Shown here: piece after piece, positions 31,866 to 43,340 of the stretch
How the letters are laid out: each line of letters starts with the position of its first letter
Position numbering within the stretch: the first letter of the stretch is position 1
Source: Galaxea fascicularis
Lineage: Eukaryota; Cnidaria; Anthozoa; Scleractinia; Euphylliidae
Reading direction: 5' to 3'
DNA: 64,000 nucleotides
Assembly (NCBI GenBank): GCA_948470475.1
Contig: OX419342.1
Location: 11,022,508-11,086,507, forward strand
Made by a program: the position numbers and the translations under genes
Notes under the pieces: generated by a model
Told to the model about the DNA's origin: nothing
Database searches by the model: none
Seen by the model: the letters and a program-made list of their open reading frames with translations, nothing else

Positions 31866-32267
31866 GTGCAGGGAGATGATGAAACACCTAAATGTGTAGC
31901 TGAAGTGCTCGGTGAGAATATTCCATTTCTGATTGATAGTGGAGCAGCTAACATTGTCTCAGAAAAGATTTATGAACAGATAAAGGACAAAGTAACCTTA
32001 GAGAAACCTAGTAAGACTCTTAATGCCTCTGGGCAGAGTAAACCTCTGAACACGAAGGGTCAATTTCATGCAGTAGTTAAGGTTCAAGGTAAGTCTGTTG
32101 ATGCTCTGTTCTTTGTTTATGATGAAGATAATGCTATCAGTAGTTTGATATCTGCAATGTCCGCTAGAGATCTGTCATTATTTCATGTACAAACTGCTGT
32201 TACTGAGCAAAATCTAGAGGATGTGATTAAGTCTAGGTACGTCACTCTCGATGCTTTAAAGGGATAG
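31866..32267 (+). pseudogene. Gypsy aspartic protease
   Basis: GENIPFLIDSGAANIVSEKI contains the DSG variant of the retropepsin active site (DTG/DSG both occur), then FFVYDEDNAISSLISAMSAR as in the flap-to-C-terminal half. Open to a TAG at 32265-32267, where the retroelement text stops and Penelope sequence begins. Confidence 0.7.
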
Positions 32268-32279
32268 GTAAGCTTAAGG

Positions 32280-33095
32280 GTTGCAATATTAAGCTTATCG
32301 CAAATGATTTGAACCCAGGAGTCATATCATAATTAAGTGTAGTGCGATCGTCCGGGTGAGTGTAGTCCTCAGAAGTACTGTTTGTGGTGACATTGACTGA
32401 CATTTCGACAACCTGAGCGGAAGTCATCATCAGAGTCAAGTGATTTGTGTAACGTCAGTAGATGGTATAAATACTCTGGTCGTTAATGTGATTGGTCAAT
32501 GAAGTCGTGATGTTCTTGGTCGACTTTCAGTTAAGCTTAGTTGTCATTGGCTGTGAAGACTGTACACAGTGATTGGTACGTTTCGATCCGTCTTTTGTTA
32601 GTCTAATGTGTGTACGTGTGTTGCTGTCGGTCAGTCTGTTGTTTGTCTGTTGTTTATGTCGTCGACATGTCGTTTGTAAGGTGCGGGAAGTTGTAGGCAA
32701 CGGTTTAGTGGTGTCTGTTCTAAGTTAGTAAACCAGCTTTCCAGTGCAATCCGTTGGTAGTAATCATTACTGTATGTAACGCATTCAGCAGAGTCCCAGT
32801 CGATTCTGTGGCTTGTCTGTAAATGGTGTTCAGCAATTCTATTGTTGAGGTCACCATTTCTCGTCGCTCGTTTGTGTTCAAGTTTCTGCCGGTCTCACAG
32901 ATATAGGTGGCCTGGCAATTGCGGCATTTGATCTTTCAAACTGCTTCTTGTCTGTCTTTTGGTTCGTCTTGGTTCGTCAGTAGTTGTTGTAAACTGGTGA
33001 TGGGTTTGTGAGCAACACGGATGTTGTAGGGCTGTAGTATGCGTGCAATGGTTTCAGATGTGCCTTTGATGTAAAGTAGCGTAGCAGTTGTGACA
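32280..33095 (-). mobile_element. Penelope-like element fragment (3' part)
   Basis: Minus strand near 32970-32800 reads KIKCRNCQATYICETGRNLN (GIY-YIG region with the CxxC insertion), with further coding-like pieces downstream in shifted frames. The 3' end at 32433-32400 shows CTGATGA ... GAAA, a hammerhead-like core as in Penelope terminal repeats, though stem I pairing is poor. The fragment lies inside the second Gypsy element. Confidence 0.65.
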
Positions 33096-34163
33096 GGTGT
33101 TGCACTAGCACTAGCCCACGAGGGTCATCAATGGATTGTTAAATGTAAGCAAAGGCTAACGTCAAAGGTGTGGTGGCCATGGCTGGATGAAGATGTTGAA
33201 GGTATATGCAAGTCATGTGAGTCTTGCCAGTTGGTAGCAGGCCCTGGTCCCCAGTACCTTTAACAACCACGAAGATGTCGGATGGTACATGGCAATTTTG
33301 TAGTTGTGATCTGCTTGATCCTTTAACAGATGGACGCAGTGTGATCGTTGTTATAGATTGTTAAAGCAGACTTTTTGAAACTGGATTGTTCTAGTCAACT
33401 AAGACTGGCAAAGTGGTTGAGTTTCTGGGCATTATCTTTCGTAGATTTGATTATCCGCAAGCTTTAAGAACAGATAACGGACCGCAGTTCATTTCAGGTG
33501 AATTTAAATTGTATTTGGAAACTCATGGTATTCAGTGGATGTCCACAACACCATTGTGGCCGCAACCTAACGGCTTAGTTGAGAGGACAAACAGGTCCAT
33601 TTCGAAAGTGTTGAAGATAGCTGGTGTGGAGAAGAACTGAGTATCTGCAGGTTGAATTCAGAAAGTTTCTAGTTGCTTACCGTTCTACTCCGCATTCTGG
33701 AACGGGTTGTACACCATTTGCTTGGCAGAGAAATGAGGACAACTTAGATCTTACTACCGGAAATATCAGTTAGGAGTAGAAAGGTCGTTAGAGATAATGA
33801 TGCTAAGAATAAGGTGTGTATGAAGGCATATGCAGACAGGATGCTTCAGAGAGTAAGGTTGAGGTTGGAGACACACTAGTGCTCAAACATGAAAACCGGT
33901 CCAAGCTAGACCCTAATTTCAAACCAGAACGATTCATCGTAACAGGTCTTGATGGTTCAGACAAGGTTGTGTGTGCTGACAAAGACGGTTCTGTGAAGAG
34001 GCGTAATGTGAGTTTTGCTAAGAAGTTCCAAAGTCCAAGTGCAGTAGGGGCAGGGGAACCGCAGGATGTGGCGGTAGAGGTAAAAAATCAAAATCTCGGA
34101 ACAGGAGTGCATCCTCTGCCATCAGAAAGCATTAGAGCAGAAATGCATCACGAGATGGAATAA
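33096..34163 (+). pseudogene. Gypsy integrase remnant
   Basis: H2C2-like text (HQWIVKCKQRL...CKSCESCQL) occurs near 33125-33240. Then, after stops and frame changes, the catalytic piece at 33413-33640 shows LRTDNGPQFISGEF and NGLVERTNRS (Asp and Glu of DDE). The segment with the first catalytic Asp lies in damaged sequence near 33310-33360. The C-terminal domain is readable at 33816-34163 (EVGDTLVLKHENRSKLDPNF). Confidence 0.75.
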
Positions 34164-34369
34164 AAAGTGGTAAAAGTACATGAGTTCACAAGAGTACAAA
34201 AGCTCGCCGAGTCTGTGGCTTGTGTCCTGGTTCACTCTAGTATTATTTGGCGCCAAATTTGTTCGTATGACGTTAAATCTTGACGTCAGACCCCACATAG
34301 ACTGTTCCACTTTAGTTTTGACTTGTCCATTTCACTGTTGTATTTTTGGCGGTTCAACGCGCAAGTTAC

Positions 34370-34725
34370 ACTGTTTCAAATCGTTTGACAGTACACTGAA
34401 CCATTTGCCGGTGAGGTAAATTGTTTGTCATTTACTTCAACCATTTCACCTTTAATTAAACCATTTTGAAACAGTCTCCATCGTTTGTCGTCAGACCCGA
34501 TCTTCCGACATATCGTAGACAGATGGATTCTCATTTTAATAAACCGATTCTTTAATAGTCTGATCCGTTTTGTCATCGGCGAGTAAACCATTTCTAAACT
34601 GTCTAAATCATTCACTGTGCCTAAACCATTTAACACACGAACACCTAACTATTTTTATTGAGACAGTATCATTTCTAAATCATTTATTCCACTTCGTAAA
34701 CCATCACTAAGCCATTTAATTTTTG
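34370..34725. repeat. Stretch with recurring TAAACCATTT-like motif
   Basis: TAAACCATTT and close variants (AAACCATTT, TCATTTATT, AACCATTT) recur irregularly about eight to ten times at spacings of 20-50 bp. Units are too diverged to define a period. No coding support was found. Confidence 0.4.
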
Positions 34726-35631
34726 TGTTTGGCATGTTTGCAGATATTGGTCTGTGCCGTTTGGTATTTTTGGCTTTGACTGCCGCCCATAGCGGGAAAT
34801 CTTTTTTTCTTTTTTCTAAGTGCTTCACAATTTTCTAAAGATCCCACCAACTTCTAAATATCTCAAAAAGTATCCGGATATTTCTATCAAAGCCGATCGC
34901 AAAAGAAGGGTAGTGTGAATAGAAACTGTAACTGAGAAGGAAGTGGAAAGCGATACACACATGCTAGATGACCTGGAAAAGAGACCTACATTTTGCAAGA
35001 AAAGAAATGGTAAAACGTACAGCCTATGTGCAATGCGCCGGTTGTTTTGATCCAAGAAGATAAAGTTCAGTCACTGTTTGTTGGCTTTCAGACTTCAAAC
35101 TTACAAACTTAATGAAAAACGTGAACTCCAACATAAATCTCCATTAGCTCTTCATTTCGACTACATGGTCTTACTGATAAATCAAACGCTCAAATGATCT
35201 CTTTTGCGATCTTTAAAATTACAGTCTTACTCAAAAAAACGTCTTTTCATTCCCCCGACCACAGAAAGCAAGATAGGAAGCAATGGTTTGACCAAACGGA
35301 AAGTTTCAAAATTCTGAAAGTTACCTTTTTGCGTGAAAAATGATACTCCAAGACTATTTAAAACAGCCTTGCGACCAAGGCAATTTAGGGCCGAAAAGTT
35401 TCTTTGGAGATTGCTTTTCGCTCGTTAAGGTTATTAAATGTACTATAAATTAATGCCCAGCCATTGTGATACTGGTTTTTGTGTGAGATTTGTCATGAAA
35501 AGGGAAAATAAAGAGGCAGAAGCCCACTCGTAAATAGTTTGTACTATATTTGATAAGAAAAAATTGACGTCAATGACAAAGACATTAACTTTTGAAAGTT
35601 CCACTTTAATTAAGTGATCTATGGTCCACAA
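34726..35631. other. No gene recognised; probable intron or upstream region of the carbonic anhydrase gene
   Basis: No conserved coding block was seen. The missing N-terminal exons of the carbonic anhydrase should lie upstream but could not be identified. Confidence 0.4.
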
Positions 35632-35923
35632 GATTGGAAAAACGTTTCCCATAAATATTCACAGAAGAGATGTAAAAGGGAATCCACATCTAAGAGGACT
35701 TAGATTCAACAGTGATAATAGATATGGAAAAGTCAGTGGAATACTTAGCAACAATGGTCACGCGCCTACCTTGAGTATCAACAAAATCAAGGGCACAGCC
35801 ACACTGACCGGGGGTCCGCTAGGTAAACGCCTATACAAGCTCGAGCAGCTTCACTTTCACTTTGGTTGCGAAGAAAGCAGAGGATCTGAACACACTCTAA
35901 ATGGTGACTCTTTATCAGGAGAG
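35632..35923 (+). CDS. Alpha-carbonic anhydrase, core exon
   Basis: The exon encodes GKTFPINIHRR (the family SPINI region), LSNNGHAPTL (His of the proton shuttle), TLTGGPLGKRLYKLEQLHFH with the first two zinc histidines in HFH, and ESRGSEHTLNGDS with the conserved Glu and Thr. It ends in GAG followed by gtaagg, phase 0. The acceptor is probably ccacaag just before ATTGGAAAAACG, but is pyrimidine-poor and uncertain. Carbonic anhydrases interconvert CO2 and bicarbonate. In corals some isoforms serve calcification. Later exons lie 16-25 kb downstream. Exons before this one are not seen. Confidence 0.85.
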
Positions 35924-36179
35924 GTAAGGGACGCAGTCTAGTACCAGGAATAAATACATTTTATGCAAAATCTTTCCAATTTTTCAAAAGGTCATCGGTT
36001 AATTGTTGCCATTAATAAAAGTACACACGAATAAAAGTAAGGTAGCTGACGTCATCGGCGAAATTTTTGATGTAGCCAAAACTCAACAACAATCAAAGTG
36101 CTGGCTGAGCCACTGAATTTAAGATGTATTTTCCACATGATTAAGTCTTGGTCATGATTAAGTCTTGTATCGGATCACT

Positions 36180-36360
36180 CACCGTTTCTGGGAAAGTACC
36201 CTACATTTCACGATTCGCAATTGTACTCGTTCTCAATTCCACTCGTTTCACGTTTCCTTCCAATGGGACTCGATTGAAAATCGTGACTCGTTATACGATC
36301 GTAAATCGAGACTCGATTGTACGATCCAGAATCGAGACTCAATTATACCATCGAGGGAAT
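36180..36360. repeat. Short degenerate ATCGAGACTCGAT repeats
   Basis: GACTCGAT and its complement recur about seven times with AATCGAGACTCGAT palindromes, probably a decayed simple repeat inside the large carbonic anhydrase intron. Confidence 0.4.
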
Positions 36361-36399
36361 CGGACTCGATTATACAAAAACATAAAGAAAAAGGAAAAA

Positions 36400-36535
36400 T
36401 GAAAAATAAAACGAAAGAAAGAAAGAAAAAAGAAAGACAGAAAGAGAGAAAGAGAGACAGAAAGAAAGAAAGAAAGAGAGAAAGAAAGAAAGAAAGAAGG
36501 AAAGGAAGGAAGGAAGGAAAAAGAAAAAAGAAAGA
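36400..36535. repeat. Polypurine GAAA/GGAAG microsatellite
   Basis: Almost pure purine strand of (GAAA)n with GAGA and GGAAG variants over about 130 bp. Long lysine/glutamate-rich frames through it are artefacts. Confidence 0.85.
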
Positions 36536-36644
36536 TCGTTTCCCAAATTTCCTGGTTCCCTTTGCTCCTAAACTTCATTGTAAGTAATGGTCAAAATCAT
36601 AGATTTACAGAGCGAAAGAGATAAATATATTGAAGAGATTGATG

Positions 36645-37130
36645 TATTTTATTTTCCGCGAAATCCTGGTGATCAGTTCTTTCCGCTTGTTTTTAAAAAG
36701 TTTTTGGGATGCAGGGAAACTTGAATTGCAGTGCGTACGATTTCAATTGGAATGCATTTCCAATGCAAAACTCTTCTTTTAATCAACGGAAAAGATATAT
36801 CACGGAATGGACGGAAACAAGAATATATTATCTTCTTTAACTTCTCTTTCTTACTGTAAGTAATCAATAAAGAATATATTAAAATAGATAATATATTATT
36901 TCTTGATGATACTTGCAGTAAGTAAGAGAAGAGGTTTATGATAATATATTCAGTTTCCGCGAAATCCGTGAGATCAGTACTTTCCGCTTGTTTTTAAAAA
37001 GGTTTTGGGATGCGGGAAAACTTGCAGTGCGTACGATTCCAATTGGAATACATTTCCAACGCAAAACTCTTCTTCTTATTAACGGAAAAGACAGACATCA
37101 CGGAATGGACGGAAACAAGAATTATATCAC
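36645..37130 (+). repeat. Two diverged direct copies of a ~180-bp unit
   Basis: Copies at about 36652-36838 and 36952-37127 share TTTCCGCGAAATCC, CTTTCCGCTTGTTTTTAAAA, GCAGTGCGTACGATT and CACGGAATGGACGGAAACAA in the same order, with small indels. No coding meaning was seen. Confidence 0.65.
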
Positions 37131-37848
37131 GTTCACCTCAGCGATATTTGGTCGTATAGGTTTGTATAAATCAAGAGCCAAAGAGCAAAATGTCTACTTG
37201 AAAATTTCACATTATCAACTGCACATCACATTTTCAAGCAACCTTCGGTTCTGTTTTCATCAGCGAAGCACCAAGTTGTTCTTGTAGTCTGAGTCAAATT
37301 CGCACCTTTCTCTGAACTTGCAACAACAGACACGAAGAATATTCCCTAAAGTGTTTGCCCGCCCGATTTATTCCCTGAAAATGCAGGACAACCATCACTG
37401 TGTTCGAAGAAACAGATCCAGTGGCCTTTATTTGGCAGTTGTAACATGTAGATTAATTAGCACCATTTTGCAGAGTCCGAAACAATGGAACTGTGTTAAT
37501 GTTAACAAACGTAACTCCCAACATGGTGAGAGTATGCATTTTTCGCGAGAGGCATTCCTTGTGCTTTCTCAAGTCACTGACAGTTTAGCGCAACAATTCA
37601 TGGTACTAGCATGGCATTGATCAAACACTAAATTGAACCGTTACAGCCGGCAACGTTCATTAGGCATTGACAGCGTCTACTCCAATTAGCACTTTCTTCG
37701 AAGGTTGAAAACGAAAGGGCACATCCAAATACGAAACAGCAAAAACGTGCAATTTTCTGTCAGATTTATGCATTGCACAAGTGCCCGACCAAAATATAAG
37801 GAGCCGTTTCTCTGTAGTCATTTGTACCTCTGCCATAGAAGATGATAC

Positions 37849-39893
37849 TTGCCAAACAACAACAACAACAACAACAGTGAGGCCATCAAGGGAAATGCCT
37901 TGTGCTTTCTCAGTCCAGCTGTTTCGGGAAAATGTAGCATTATTAGTGCAAAATGTGTGTGTAACGCCAAGGAGAAGGCTTTGAAAAAATCTTGGGAGAC
38001 GATCTGCACGGCTCATGATGCTTGTGACACCGCCATTTCAGGTTGGTATTTGTCAAATAGATGTTGACTTTTTAAGCTAGAATAAATGACGTTTTCAGCG
38101 ATCGTTGTGAAGAAAAAATACGGAGACAGTGTCATTCTTTCTTTTCAGGAATTCAATCCTCGGCGTTTTTCTTCAGTGCTATAAGCACACATGCCAAAAG
38201 CAAAGCGAAAGTCAACAAAGACAACGAAGAAGAGAGTGACGAGAGTGACAGAGATTCCGTCAGCCAAACTCCCAGCACCACAACACAACAGTGGATTGAC
38301 GGAAACCCTGCACTTGTGAACAAGTCACTTTGTCCCGCCATTACCTACTGGCAGGCTTTGACGACGCCCAATGGTGCTCCAGCGAGCCCCATAGTTGTAC
38401 ACAGAACGTTGCTGAAATGCGGTGTTAGCGTCACAGCTAACAAAGTACGTATTCATTCATGCGTTCGTTCATTCACTCATGCAGCCAGTGGGTCCATCAG
38501 TCATTTATTAGTTCGTTCATACTTTCAATTGATTTGCTTGTTGACAGGTTATTCATACTATCATCGCTCTTAAAAATACTGCTTCTTGCTTTGCTTTTCA
38601 TGAGGTAACATTTGTAGAGACCAAAGGATGTGAGGCGATGAAGGAGCTGTATAAGGTGTTAAAGGACCACAAAAACCCCTTTATGGAAGAATTGGTTCGG
38701 TGCTCCTACAGAAGTAGCTTCGCAAGAGAACTTGAAAGTACTGATGGCGATGAAATGTTAGCCTCGCAGGACCTAGACGAATGCGGGACAGCGAGTGTCG
38801 TTCGACTGATTGTCGTCAACCCACAGTTTGAGCAATCGACAAACTCATCGGAGCTGGCTTGCGCGTGGACAAATTTGGCTTTGCTAATGCTAGTGGGAGT
38901 ATAGAGCCACCGACTGCATCCGAGGGACCTGATGTGGAATCCAAAATGCTCTCAGATAAACGGACAGTTTTGGTCAACAACATTGCCATCGCAATGAACA
39001 GGCTATGTTATGCCAGCTATAGAGGGAAAGTGAACAAGAAAGACTCACAGTCAAAGTACACCTACTCCTACAAATGTGTGGCCAGGGCGTTCGTCAACAC
39101 CTTAGTGACGAATGAAGTCGTCAAGAGTAGGCTGATACGTGAAATGAAGAAAGTCACTGAACTTTTGGCAGATCCATATTGCGAACTGTTCGCGCCACTG
39201 ACCGTTGACTATGATTTGATCGAGGTCAATGATGGCTGGTGTTGGTCCGTCAAGAGACGAGATTTCGTGAACGGTGCTATTCAAGACCACCAGAGTGGAA
39301 AAGTGTCTGCCAGAGCGTTTTGTCCGTTTTGACACAACGAGAGATCCTGACCCAAAGTATTTCAGAGAGGTTCTCGAAAACAGTCTCGAACCGCAGGAGG
39401 TGGCCAAATTCTGTGACGATTTTCTCAAGCTGCTCAGCGGCAATAAAAAGAGACACAAGGACAAAGTGCCGTGCTTGGTGGGAGACGCAAACAGTGGCCA
39501 AAACGAGGCCACAGAAACCACACTGGACATTGATGACTGGAAAATTCTCACCCAAGGTGGGTATGCATCTCATGTCGTGAATTACCAAAGTTCTCGAGCA
39601 TTCATCAACCGGTGCCCGATGCTCATTAATGGTAATGGATTTATATACCGCATTTTCTATGTATATATATTCAAATGCGGTTTACATCATCCAACCCACC
39701 CAACCCATGAAATCATGAAATAGCAGAAAGACCAGACCAGCACACCGGGATCTCCATGCCCTACTCTTTCCGATTAGTGTGTGGGTTCTTTAACGTCCCA
39801 CAGGGTTATGAACATTGAAGTATTGTGAGACGGGACCTCCGGTTTATCGTCCTTATCCGAGAAGACTAGAAAGTCTAACAATTTGCAGATGTC

Positions 39894-39926
<33 letters not shown>

Positions 39927-41315
39927 AAAGACCCTGAGTGTTGGCCCGGCCGGGGATAGAAACCACGACCTCCCGCACGGTAGTCCGGCACTCTACCAAC
40001 TGAGCCAACCGGTCGGCGAAAGCTGAACAAGGTACCACCGACCAAGCCGCTATGGATAGGAGGTTGAGAACGTACGCCCTTCCGAAGCCTCTCCCAGCCG
40101 AAAAAGAAGGCTTCGGCTTGGATGAAGAAGCACGCCATGGATTGTGTTGTCTGGGCAGCACAGAAGGCTGAAGCGTCGCAAGACGATGAAGAATCGGAGA
40201 CCGGTAGCGATACTTGTGCCCCAGAAGACGAATCACCCACAGCCGAGGGTGTTCTACTGGAGGAGGGGAAGGGAGAGATAATATCGTTGTCCTTACCAGC
40301 ACTCTTGGCTAAAGAAGCACCATCCGACGATACGATGGACGTGGGAGTTGCAGACGATGCTTGTGGGCACGACTCCAACAGCTTGTCCTTGTAGATCGTG
40401 TGTAGCTCTTGCAAGGGCTTCATAGGGCAGTTGCAACCAGGCAGTTTGCGTCACAGACACCTCAAGCAGATGCTGAGGATGGAGGAACGTAGACGAACCG
40501 AAGAACAGCGGTCGTGAGAAGAACAAACCAGACAAAGAAAGAATCTGCTTAAAGCCAAGGGCGTCTCGAGCCAGAACCTGAGCCTGCTGCCCGATGACCC
40601 AGACGAACCCGTTCCGAGTCCAATTGCAAAGGATCTCCAGAGGTTCAGTGATGCCCAGGCAGCGGCCCAGAAGGAGTTGCGACGCGAGCAGGCACGCAAA
40701 GCATACGAAGGCCACTGGCTATGTAGTACGGAGAAGGAACTCCATGACTGCGTCAAGTGTATCTTCACTTGTGTCGATCCCGAAATGCGAAAGTCGTTGA
40801 CAGCGTACCGTGAAGTCCTTGAAGACAAGTTTAGAAATCACCACCGCAACCTTGGAACACTCGGTTGCCAGGAGGGCTTGTGAGAAAGGAAACGTGTCTG
40901 TGTGTCTCTAGGTGTCCTCCAAAACAGCCATAAACTTTTAGTGAAGAATGTGTTCGCAGCCTTGCCAACCCCAGAAGAGCTCGGCGAGCCGTCGTCGGTT
41001 TCTGAAAATCTAAGTGGCCACTCGAGTGATCAGAATCGTAGCACCGGAGAAGCATTACACGACGATGACGAACAGATATTTATCACCCCAGTGCCCAGCT
41101 GGCATACCAGTGACACTGCATTTGAAAGAACGCGCGAGGTAACAACTGGCAAGGTCTGCTCGCAAGTGGAAAGAGGCCGCGATCAAAGAGCGCCCAAGCC
41201 AAAAATGCGAAAAGAGCGTGTATTAACAACACCATTACCAAGTACTTTTCTAGCCAGGAATATACGAGTGATCATTGGAAAAGCTATTATGGCAAGTTTA
41301 TTTGCACCTTTTTAG
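37849..41315 (+). pseudogene. Spliced helicase-like (SF3/Rep-like) gene, decayed
   Basis: A multi-exon gene is readable: exon to 38041 (donor gttggt), exon 38149-38444 (acceptor ttttcag, donor gtacgt), then a long exon from 38620 (acceptor gtagag). Frame changes occur near 38840 and 39270. A P-loop-like VPCLVGDANSG is followed almost at once by TLDIDDWKILTQGGYASHVV, so the part with the Walker A Lys and the Walker B Asp/Glu has been deleted. A SINE splits the gene at about 39630-40118, after which MDCVVWAAQKAEA continues, and a Glu/Ala-rich tail with EGHWLCSTEKELHDCVKCIF follows, with an in-frame TGA at 40881-40883. I believe that this is a family repeated in cnidarian genomes. The helicase label rests on the P-loop context only. 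Confidence 0.5.
39680..40017 (-). mobile_element. tRNA-derived SINE, copy 1
   Basis: The minus strand begins GCCGACCGGTTGGCTCAGTT with a TGGCTCAGTTGGTAGAGTGC A box and a B-box-like GGTTTCTATCC, then a unique body ending near a GGGTTGGGTGGGTTGG repeat. It interrupts the helicase-like gene. A second copy at 43026-43340 is the same length class. Confidence 0.8.
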
Positions 41316-41475
41316 CTGACGTACTGTGAATAAAATTGCAAGAGTTCTTAACTTGTGAAATGAATTGGTCCGTGTTGCAATCTTTAGTTTAATGCAAAAG
41401 CGCGATAAGCTTTCTAATTAGCGGATATACAAAGAAAAGAAAAACCCTATCTCGGCATTTAGAAAAGTGTTCAGT

Positions 41476-41935
41476 TCAGGTGAATGACCCTGATGAAAAT
41501 TTGAGTCCCGCCCTTTTCTTTAGAGAGTCTGCCCTTCTGCCCTCTTGAAACGTGTACTCGGGATCTCTCAAAATAACGGTCCATTGTCCAAATCCGTGCT
41601 TAGCAATCCCCTCCTTGAGAAACTCGTCCTCGTATGCTGTAAATTTCAACGCCCGGCACTGACTTCTTTGGATTCGCAATGGGTTTGTCGGTGGGACATT
41701 CCTCTCAGGGGGCACTACGCTTTTCAATTCTGCGCTTTCAGCCAGTGCCGCAGAACTTGACATTGAATCGCGAAATCTCGTATTCACCTCCTCATCCAGT
41801 TCGGAGCTTTTAGCACCTTGTAGCTTTTGCAGACACTCGTGAGCCTTCGCAGTAACTTCGCGCGACCTCTGCTTTTGATAGTGACCTTTGGAGATGGCTG
41901 AGTTGTGTTTCTGATCTTCCGACGAAAGAAAAGGA
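41476..41935 (-). CDS. Myb/SANT-like domain protein (partial exon)
   Basis: The minus strand encodes a charged linker, then FTAYEDEFLKEGIAKHGFGQ followed by WTVILRDPEYTFQEGRRADS and LKKRA, a Myb/SANT helix-turn-helix of the telobox-like kind (three helices, W and Gly-x-Gly-x-W). Coding-like sequence extends upstream of the first Met (41787) to about 41930 without a stop, so this is probably one exon or a truncated gene. It converges on the helicase-like gene. Such domains bind DNA. Target unknown. Confidence 0.55.
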
Positions 41936-42273
41936 ACAAACGTTCCTTTACAAGAAAAAGGAACTAAGCATTTGGGAACGAAAGTTCCTCACGCCAGCAT
42001 AAAGGAACAGCTACTCCAAAAGGGAACGCATTAATAGGAACAATTGTTCCTCAACTGCATCAAAAGGACCAAAATGATTAAAAGAGGAACAATACCATAG
42101 GGAACACTTGTTCCTAAGTCACTCATTTGAGGAACAAAACGTTCCTTTCAATGTTAAGAATGCGGAACAAAAGGTTCTTTTTTATAGCTCTATTTTTCAC
42201 AGCACTTTGTTCCTTTTGATGCTAAAAGGACCACTTCAAATAGGAACAATCGTCCCATGATGGGAACGTTCCC
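41931..42273. repeat. Array of GGAAC...GTTCC palindromes
   Basis: At least seven short palindromes lie within 343 bp: GGAACAAACGTTCC (41934), GGGAACGAAAGTTCC (41974), AGGAACAATTGTTCCT (42036, perfect), GGGAACACTTGTTCC (42100), GGAACAAAACGTTCC (42131), GGAACAAAAGGTTCT (42164) and GGGAACGTTCCC (42262, perfect). The spacer between arms varies from 0 to 5 nt. Single GGAAC words lie between them. No ORF is supported. Confidence 0.7.
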
Positions 42274-43025
42274 AAAGCAAAAACGGGAACAGTGCTCAAA
42301 AATAAAATGTAATCAAAACGCCACTTAAGGGATAACAAAAACATACTAAAGCGTTTTAAGGATCTCCATGCTGAAAACATACAACAGCCAAAATTTCATC
42401 AATTTCATCGACAAAATCTTGCTAGAACATGTTCAAATTTGGCAGTAAAAATTTTGGGAAACGTATAGGAAGGAAAGAAGGAAGGATCAAGATGTTTTTA
42501 CATTCCAGTCTGTCGCACTGATCGTTTTAGGAAATCTTCTTGTAATGTAAATCCAAAAACTTGTCATCGTATCTGAAACTCCACTTCTCCGCCATTTTCT
42601 CTAGAAAATTGCACCAGAGCAAGAGATAGCCAAATGTGGAAACTACTACCACATATGTTTTTCATTCCCTCAGAATAGGGAGAATAAATGGCGCCGTTCC
42701 GAGAATGCGCCTGCAAGTTGTACAAGACTCTTTCTTCCCCTGTCACACCTCATCGGCAGGGCGATATCTTTATTACACTATGGTCCACGTTGTTCCACCA
42801 CGACAGACAAGTGTTCGTCAGTGTATAGGATGTGGTTCAGTTTTACCATTGGTTTAAATTTTAATTCCTTTTTTTTCTAGAATAAATCAAACAAGGAAAA
42901 TATAATAATAATAATAATATTTAACATTTCTATGGCGCAAATTAGCATGTGAATATAATCAAATGGGCCTAACATTACTTCAGTGCAAGGATGAGATCGG
43001 ACATCAGTATATGCCCATTAGCGAC

Positions 43026-43340
43026 CACATCCAACCCACCCAACCCATGAAATCATGAAATAGTTGAAAGACCAGACCAGCACACCGGGAACTCCATGCC
43101 CTACTCTTTGTGATGAGTGTGTGGGTTTATGAACATTGAAGTGTTGTGAGACGGGGCCTACGGTTCATCTTCCTTATCCGAGAAGACTGGAAAGTCTAAC
43201 CATTTGCAGATGTCATTACAAACTAAGGCAACACTTTCTCCTCAGTTATTTAAAGACCCTGAGTGTTGGTCCGGCCGGGTTTGAACCCACGACCTCCTGC
43301 ACGGTAGTCCGATGCTCAACCAACTGAGCCAACCGGTCGG
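43026..43340 (-). mobile_element. tRNA-derived SINE, copy 2
   Basis: Same family and orientation as 39680-40017, with CCGACCGGTTGGCTCAGTTG at the minus-strand start, a GGTTCAAACCCGG-like B box and the same body. Copies differ by scattered substitutions and small indels, e.g. the second lacks the TCTTTAACGTCCCACAGGG piece. Confidence 0.8.

Larger units (their letters stand above)
31138..34163 (+). mobile_element. Second Gypsy-type element, lacking RT
   Basis: The candidate 5' LTR/leader (31138-31390, with a (GTT)n run at 31153-31169) ends before TTGGCGACGAGGA at about 31393, a typical Gypsy primer-binding site. Gag zinc knuckles, a DSG protease and an integrase follow on the + strand. The RT/RNase H interval is absent. 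In its place is Penelope-derived sequence on the other strand. No 3' LTR was identified. It is a composite dead element. Confidence 0.7.

Noticed and set aside
32400..32433. A second confident hammerhead ribozyme
   Set aside because: CTGATGA and GAAA are present but stem I pairing is poor, so it is mentioned only as hammerhead-like.
36165..36587. Lysine/arginine/glutamate-rich 140-residue frame
   Set aside because: It is produced by the GAAA microsatellite.
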